From Chloracidobacterium sp. (GTDB taxonomy: Bacteria; Acidobacteriota; Blastocatellia; Pyrinomonadales; Pyrinomonadaceae): a stretch of DNA of 64,000 nt. Position numbers and translations under genes: made by a program. The stretch covers positions 930,001 through 994,000 of the forward strand of contig JABTUB010000001.1 in NCBI GenBank assembly GCA_015075585.1, written 5' to 3'. The notes below the pieces were generated by a model that saw only the letters and a list, made by a program, of their open reading frames with translations, made no database searches and had not been told where the DNA came from. The first letter of the stretch is position 1. Every line of letters starts with the position of its first letter. Shown here piece after piece: positions 60,338 to 64,000 of the stretch.

Positions 60338-60366
60338 AGTTTATCGGCGATGCCGTGCGGAATCAA
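60338..60366 (-). promoter_or_regulatory. Probable promoter of sucC
   Basis: Minus-strand TTGATT (60366-60361), a 17-base spacer and TAAACT (60343-60338). The start site would be near 60331, only about two bases before the sucC ATG (60329), and there is no ribosome site. Confidence 0.5.
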
Positions 60367-60386
60367 ACGAAACTGCCCCAAAGGTA

Positions 60387-61271
60387 TTACTTTTTGCGCC
60401 AGGGCTTGAGGAGTTTTGACCATGCATCCGCATTCAGCTGATATTCATTCGGGCAACGCACGGCACGAGCCTTCGGCAGATAGCCCTTTGTAACGATATT
60501 TGAGAACTTGTCAGGGTTCGAGCCATAAAGCATACAAAGAGCGTTGAAAAAGCGTTGCTCTGAGAGCAGGTGCTCATCCGCAAGCTCGCCGCCGCTGATC
60601 TTTCCGCCGTCCTTTGATTCAAGCCGGAACGCATCAGCCGCCGCAAGCACCGATTTGACGCCGTCATCACCGAGTTCCTCGATATTGATAAAAGCGGAAC
60701 AGCGATCGGCCGCATCTTCTTGGTTAGCGGTTATGGGCAATTGGTATTGATCGATCAGAGCGTGGCCGAGTTCATGCAAAAAGACGAACTTTGTTGCAGC
60801 GAACATCTGCTGGAAAGCCTCATCCTCGGACAGTCCCGATTTAAGGAAGGTCTCGAAAAAGTGATCCATCAATTCGTAACACATTGTTACGGATACGTCG
60901 TCAGGATTGTAAAATGCATTCGGCTCGCCGCAGTCCTTCGAACGCAGCGTGATATCACGGGGCAGCGACAATGCGGAGTTAAGATCGTCGGCCGCGTCTT
61001 CGAGGATACGATTTTTGCGGATCGCCGCATCGATCTTTTCGTACGCGGGATCTTGTACATCGACGTGTTCTACGACGAAGTTGCCTTTGTCCTCGTTCTC
61101 AGAGGCATTGCGGGACTTTGTGCTCTCAGGCGACGCACTCGGTGATGCACTTGGCGAAGGACTTGCGCCGCCGCCCGAGTTGTTCGTGTTCTTTCCCGGA
61201 TTGCAAACACATGCAGTGATAACTGTTAAGATCGCTGCGACCCCGAGGAGATTTATTACATTTCGAGACAT
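60387..61271 (-). CDS. DUF4344 putative metallopeptidase lipoprotein
   Basis: About 294 residues from the ATG at 61271. The signal peptide ends in a lipobox-like ITAC with C21 as lipidation site, followed by a Gly/Ser/Pro-rich linker (about 30-50). The zinc-peptidase motif is H166-E-L-G-H170 in FLHELGHALID, with acidic residues in NQEDAADR as possible third ligand. Other conserved parts are DVSVTMCYELMDHF and QRFFNALCMLYG. DUF4344 proteins are predicted peptidases without a known substrate. It lies 57 bases before the sucC start on the same strand. Confidence 0.85.
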   Translation of the reverse strand: MSRNVINLLGVAAILTVITACVCNPGKNTNNSGGGASPSPSASPSASPESTKSRNASENEDKGNFVVEHVDVQDPAYEKIDAAIRKNRILEDAADDLNSALSLPRDITLRSKDCGEPNAFYNPDDVSVTMCYELMDHFFETFLKSGLSEDEAFQQMFAATKFVFLHELGHALIDQYQLPITANQEDAADRCSAFINIEELGDDGVKSVLAAADAFRLESKDGGKISGGELADEHLLSEQRFFNALCMLYGSNPDKFSNIVTKGYLPKARAVRCPNEYQLNADAWSKLLKPWRKK

Positions 61272-61362
61272 AGGCACACCTGATGAGCTAATTTATCGTG
61301 AAGCGATTACACAAGATTCGCTGCCGATTGTCAAACAAAAACAGCCGCTGCAACCGGCAAAT

Positions 61363-62016
61363 TCAGATGTTCGCTGCGGGACGCTTGTCGTCATACGCCG
61401 AAGCGATGGCTCTCGCCAACTCTTCGGTTGCCGCTTGGTCAGAAATTGCGTTCTCGGGAGTGTACGCGGGATGGAAGATCACGTTAACGCGCCTAAAGAT
61501 CCGCGGGTATCGACGGCCGTAGGGCCAGATGCGTTCGCCGCCGACGATCGTTACGGGCAGAACCGGTAAACCGGTGCGTAATGCGATGCGCATCGTACCT
61601 TCCTTGAACGGCATCATTTTGCCGTCGGCTGACTCGCGCGAGCCTTCGGGAAAGATCACGAGTGCAGCACCTTCAGAAAGGGCCCGAAGTGATGTTTTTA
61701 TGAACGCCGTGCCGGTATCGACCGGCGTTTTTACCGGAAAGGCACCAAGATAAGTGATCAGCGGGCCGACGAGCCGCCAACTGAACGCACCGTCGAACGC
61801 CATAAATCTCTGCTTCTGCCGTATCGGAATGCTGATCCAGACCGGGTCGATGTATGTTTGATGATTTGACGCGATGATCAGCCCGCGATCGCCGGAACGC
61901 GGAATATTGTCGAGACCTTCGTAGCGTATGAACCAGAAAACCTTGCTGATGATGAGCGCGGTCAGCTTCAGCAGACGTATGATCGTTCGTGACGGGTAGC
62001 GGAACTCTTGCGGCAC
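61363..62016 (-). CDS. plsC: 1-acyl-sn-glycerol-3-phosphate acyltransferase
   Basis: 217 residues. It adds the second fatty acid in phospholipid synthesis at the inner membrane. The acyltransferase block I is NHQTYID (H-x4-D), block III is FPEGSRES, and block IV is LPVTIVGGE. One hydrophobic stretch near the N-terminus (LLKLTALIISKVFWFI) anchors it. The family also contains related lyso-acyltransferases, so the exact acceptor is inferred. The gap to the downstream lipoprotein gene is about 90 bases. Confidence 0.9.
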   Translation of the reverse strand: MPQEFRYPSRTIIRLLKLTALIISKVFWFIRYEGLDNIPRSGDRGLIIASNHQTYIDPVWISIPIRQKQRFMAFDGAFSWRLVGPLITYLGAFPVKTPVDTGTAFIKTSLRALSEGAALVIFPEGSRESADGKMMPFKEGTMRIALRTGLPVLPVTIVGGERIWPYGRRYPRIFRRVNVIFHPAYTPENAISDQAATEELARAIASAYDDKRPAANI

Positions 62017-62088
62017 AAATACAGGTCGCGGCAGAAGGCTGCGACCTATAAAGAGTAAATACTTTTCACCGAAAATGTAAGTTTCGAC

Positions 62089-62865
62089 CTACCGATGATG
62101 TCCGTTCGATGCTGCTCTCGGGCGTGCGAGCAGCCTTTCCATCGGAAATTCGTAATCAAGGAATTTGAGATGAAGCGTCGTCCGATTGTCCTTTTTTGAG
62201 ACGCTAATGTTGCGGATCTCGGCAAAAGTGTAGAAGCCGAAGATCGGGCACGCAGCCTTTACGCGCTCGCCGATCTCGACGTTGAGGTCGCCGGTTATCG
62301 AAAAGCCGCCGGCACTGATGTCGTTCGTCATCGCAGTGACCTTTTCGAGGTTTGAACGCTCGCGCCTCATTTTGGTAACAGTGAATTCGATATGTTTCCA
62401 AAATCGAGGGTTGCCGCGTTGTTTGAACTGGCTGTTCGCCTCAAGGACCATCCAAAGACCGTCGGGGCGTATGCCGGTAAAGAGATAGCTCTGCGTCGGA
62501 TCTTTTTTGAAACTTTCGGGCACCTCTTTGCCGATAAAGCCAACGCCTACGCGGTACTTCGTCTCGCCGTCGATCCGGGTCTTTGTACAGTGCTGCACAA
62601 GGCCGAGTGCCGGATACAACTCCTTGTCATGGTCGTACGCGCGGAGGTTCCTGGGCATGGGCAAAACCATCGACACAAGACGCCCCAACGTTACGGGCCG
62701 TGTCAGAGTAAAGCCTGCGCCGTTGAGTGAGACGGTTGAAAGAACCGTTACTTCTTTCCAGCTCGTGCCGTCGCCTTCCTTAACCTGAACAATGCTCTGA
62801 ATGTCAGCGGCCTGACGAGAAAGGTGACGTCCGTCATCAGCGATCAAATTGTCGTTGCTGCTCAT
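62089..62865 (-). CDS. PilZ-domain protein with two PilZ-like halves
   Basis: 258 residues. The N-terminal half has RxxxR (R13, R17) followed by VSLNGAGFTLTRPV; the C-terminal half has DISAGGFSITG, the D/N-x-S-x-x-G cyclic-di-GMP motif. Each half also shows the strand pattern YRVGVGFIG or HLKFLDYEFP. PilZ proteins bind cyclic-di-GMP and alter motility, adhesion or envelope functions. It is a paralogue of the neighbour at 62889-63692 (both share NGAGFTL/FGAGFTL..RPV..GRL and VGVGFIG/VGVAFIG). The target is unknown. Confidence 0.8.
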   Translation of the reverse strand: MSSNDNLIADDGRHLSRQAADIQSIVQVKEGDGTSWKEVTVLSTVSLNGAGFTLTRPVTLGRLVSMVLPMPRNLRAYDHDKELYPALGLVQHCTKTRIDGETKYRVGVGFIGKEVPESFKKDPTQSYLFTGIRPDGLWMVLEANSQFKQRGNPRFWKHIEFTVTKMRRERSNLEKVTAMTNDISAGGFSITGDLNVEIGERVKAACPIFGFYTFAEIRNISVSKKDNRTTLHLKFLDYEFPMERLLARPRAASNGHHR

Positions 62866-62888
62866 TTATCGCGTATTACCTGCTGAAA

Positions 62889-63692
62889 CTATTCGATACC
62901 ATCAAGCGGAAAATGACGATCGATGAACTCCAAATGAAGACGAGGGATGCCGTCCTGACCGACCCTTCTGCCGCGAACGACAGAGATTATAGTAACACCG
63001 AACCTTTCGCTCGTAACACGTACGAAAGTGCCGGGAGACAGGTCGAATTGGCTGAAAACAGCCGCACCGCTGAGGCTTATGTTCTCAGTGACCGTGGCTT
63101 CGCTATTGGTAACGTTCCCCTGTTCGTCGATCAATTCGAGGACCAGAGGCTCGGGTATGAAAAGGCGTGATTGCTTGCGGAGATCCTTTGGCAGGTCGCT
63201 GTCATCAGCCATAAGGTCCGCAAGTTTCATCTTCCAAAAGCCTTCTGCGGTCTCGTCCTTGTGACTAATATCGTAAAGGCGCGACGGATGGTCAAGATAA
63301 TCGCTCGGCGGAGTGCGGCCGATAAAGGCGACGCCGACCGCAAACGTTTGGTTCGGGCCTGACGTGATCGCGATGCAGCGTCTTATAAGGCCCCAAATGC
63401 GATATTGGGCTTCGGCATAGTCGTAGCATCTCAACTGCCGAGGCATCGGAATTGTCAGAGCGATCAGGCGGCCGCGTTTTACGGGCCGTTTTAACGTAAA
63501 GCCGGCGCCGAATGCCGACACGTCCGTAAGCCGTGTTACCTCGGTCCAATTGACCTTTGTGTCGAGCTTTACTTCAACTCGTGCGGGCAGCGGAAGAGCG
63601 ATGCGCTGAATGCGTCGATTCTCTTTTTGAGTGGGCGTTGCGGGCGCTTTCGGATGATCGCCAAGCACTTCGTTAGAAAGTATGTTTTGCAT
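62889..63692 (-). CDS. PilZ-domain protein with two PilZ-like halves (paralogue)
   Basis: 267 residues from the ATG at 63692 (MQNILS); a TTG at 63704 lies in frame. The first half is complete: R26-x3-R30 in RRIQR, then D57-V-S-A-F-G62. The second half has NISLSG in TENISLSGAAVFS, but no RxxxR next to it. It therefore resembles a true cyclic-di-GMP binder in its first half and a YcgR-N-like or degenerate domain in the second. It precedes the other paralogue by about 20 bases, so the two are co-transcribed. Divergent gyrA lies upstream. Confidence 0.8.
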   Translation of the reverse strand: MQNILSNEVLGDHPKAPATPTQKENRRIQRIALPLPARVEVKLDTKVNWTEVTRLTDVSAFGAGFTLKRPVKRGRLIALTIPMPRQLRCYDYAEAQYRIWGLIRRCIAITSGPNQTFAVGVAFIGRTPPSDYLDHPSRLYDISHKDETAEGFWKMKLADLMADDSDLPKDLRKQSRLFIPEPLVLELIDEQGNVTNSEATVTENISLSGAAVFSQFDLSPGTFVRVTSERFGVTIISVVRGRRVGQDGIPRLHLEFIDRHFPLDGIE

Positions 63693-63761
63693 AGGTTTAG
63701 ACAACTTGGGATCGGTTGTTCGGCCTCAGAGATCGGGTCGTTTCGGGGATGTTCGCGTTGG

Positions 63762-63790
63762 TTGCGACACAGGCTTTTCGCCTGTATAAT
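63762..63790 (+). promoter_or_regulatory. gyrA promoter with a dyad in its spacer
   Basis: TTGCGA (63762-63767), 17 bases, TATAAT (63785-63790). The start site would be near 63797 and the leader about 90 bases. A perfect ACAGGC-N5-GCCTGT dyad (63769-63785) fills the spacer between the two boxes. Confidence 0.7.
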
Positions 63791-63886
63791 TTAGAAATAA
63801 TTAAGGCACTGTCTTTTCCAGATTTTTTCGGGGCCGCCGTAAATTTTTCCTGACCGTAAGCCGCAGCCTTTCCTATTCCAAATACG

Positions 63887-64000
63887 ATGGATTCATTACT
63901 AGAACGTAATCAAATAAATATCGAAGACGAGATGCGCCGTTCGTATCTCGATTACGCAATGTCGGTCATCATCGGCCGGGCCTTGCCTGATGTGCGTGAC
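63887..64000 (+). CDS. gyrA: DNA gyrase subunit A (N-terminal 38 codons, partial)
   Basis: The frame from ATG 63887 reads [19 protein letters not shown] then [19 protein letters not shown] and runs off the window. This is the standard GyrA N-terminus, up to just before the catalytic-core region. Gyrase introduces negative supercoils with GyrB. Only the start is visible, so ParC is formally possible, but the [17 protein letters not shown] wording fits GyrA best. Confidence 0.93.
   Translation, partial: MDSLLERNQINIEDEMRRSYLDYAMSVIIGRALPDVRD

Overview
The window looks like a stretch of an Acidobacteriota chromosome, probably Blastocatellia (inference). Supporting this are the secreted protein with delta-60 repeats and FG-GAP-like 'DFDGDGRADF..YRPS' repeats, a DUF2911 protein, a DUF4344 lipoprotein, an MM0924-type small protein and moderately GC-rich, densely packed genes. 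Most of the window is ordinary housekeeping sequence. The unusual part is a type I restriction locus near 52-59 kb that is full of palindromes and a Y1 transposase.

Layout. 0-7 kb: tail of a putative decarboxylase gamma subunit, NlpC/P60 hydrolase, A-type Fe-S carrier, Mrp ATPase, YgfZ, malic enzyme and a hemolysin III family protein. 6.3-12.3 kb: YpdA-type reductase, HflX (probable ATT start), a PgpH-type cyclic-di-AMP phosphodiesterase. 12.3-16.7 kb (minus): HIT protein, HU/IHF, ribosomal protein S1, PilT. 16.8-25.4 kb: beta-propeller protein, DUF2911 protein, EF-G-like GTPase, the large delta-60/FG-GAP protein, a methyltransferase. 25.5-33.6 kb: two paralogous exported TPR proteins on either side of murB, then carB. 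33.7-38.2 kb: cyanophycinase, cyanophycin synthetase and convergent isoaspartyl peptidase, i.e. storage-polymer synthesis plus both steps of its breakdown. 38.2-42.4 kb: merR-copA-CbiX-like metal locus with a clear MerR operator. 42.5-49.5 kb: CAP protein, ispE, tRNA-Gln(TTG), prs, rplY, pth, rpsF, rpsR, rplI, dnaB. 49.5-52 kb: YfiT-like DinB protein, NagX-like membrane acyltransferase, a small exported protein.

52.2-58.8 kb: hsdM, hsdS and hsdR. A Y1 (IS200/IS605- or RAYT-like) transposase with five short palindromes lies between hsdM and hsdS. It is bracketed by a near-perfect 63-bp direct repeat of the hsdM 3' end. The second copy forms a 27-codon reading frame whose stop overlaps the hsdS start, so the original hsdM-hsdS coupling appears to be kept. 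The gaps on both sides of hsdR hold clusters of REP-like hairpins.

59-64 kb (mostly minus): sucC, DUF4344 lipoprotein, plsC, two PilZ paralogues, and on the plus strand the start of gyrA behind a good promoter with a dyad in its spacer.

All identifications come from reading translated motifs and comparing them with remembered families. No searches or computations were run. Promoters, operators and terminators are pattern calls.
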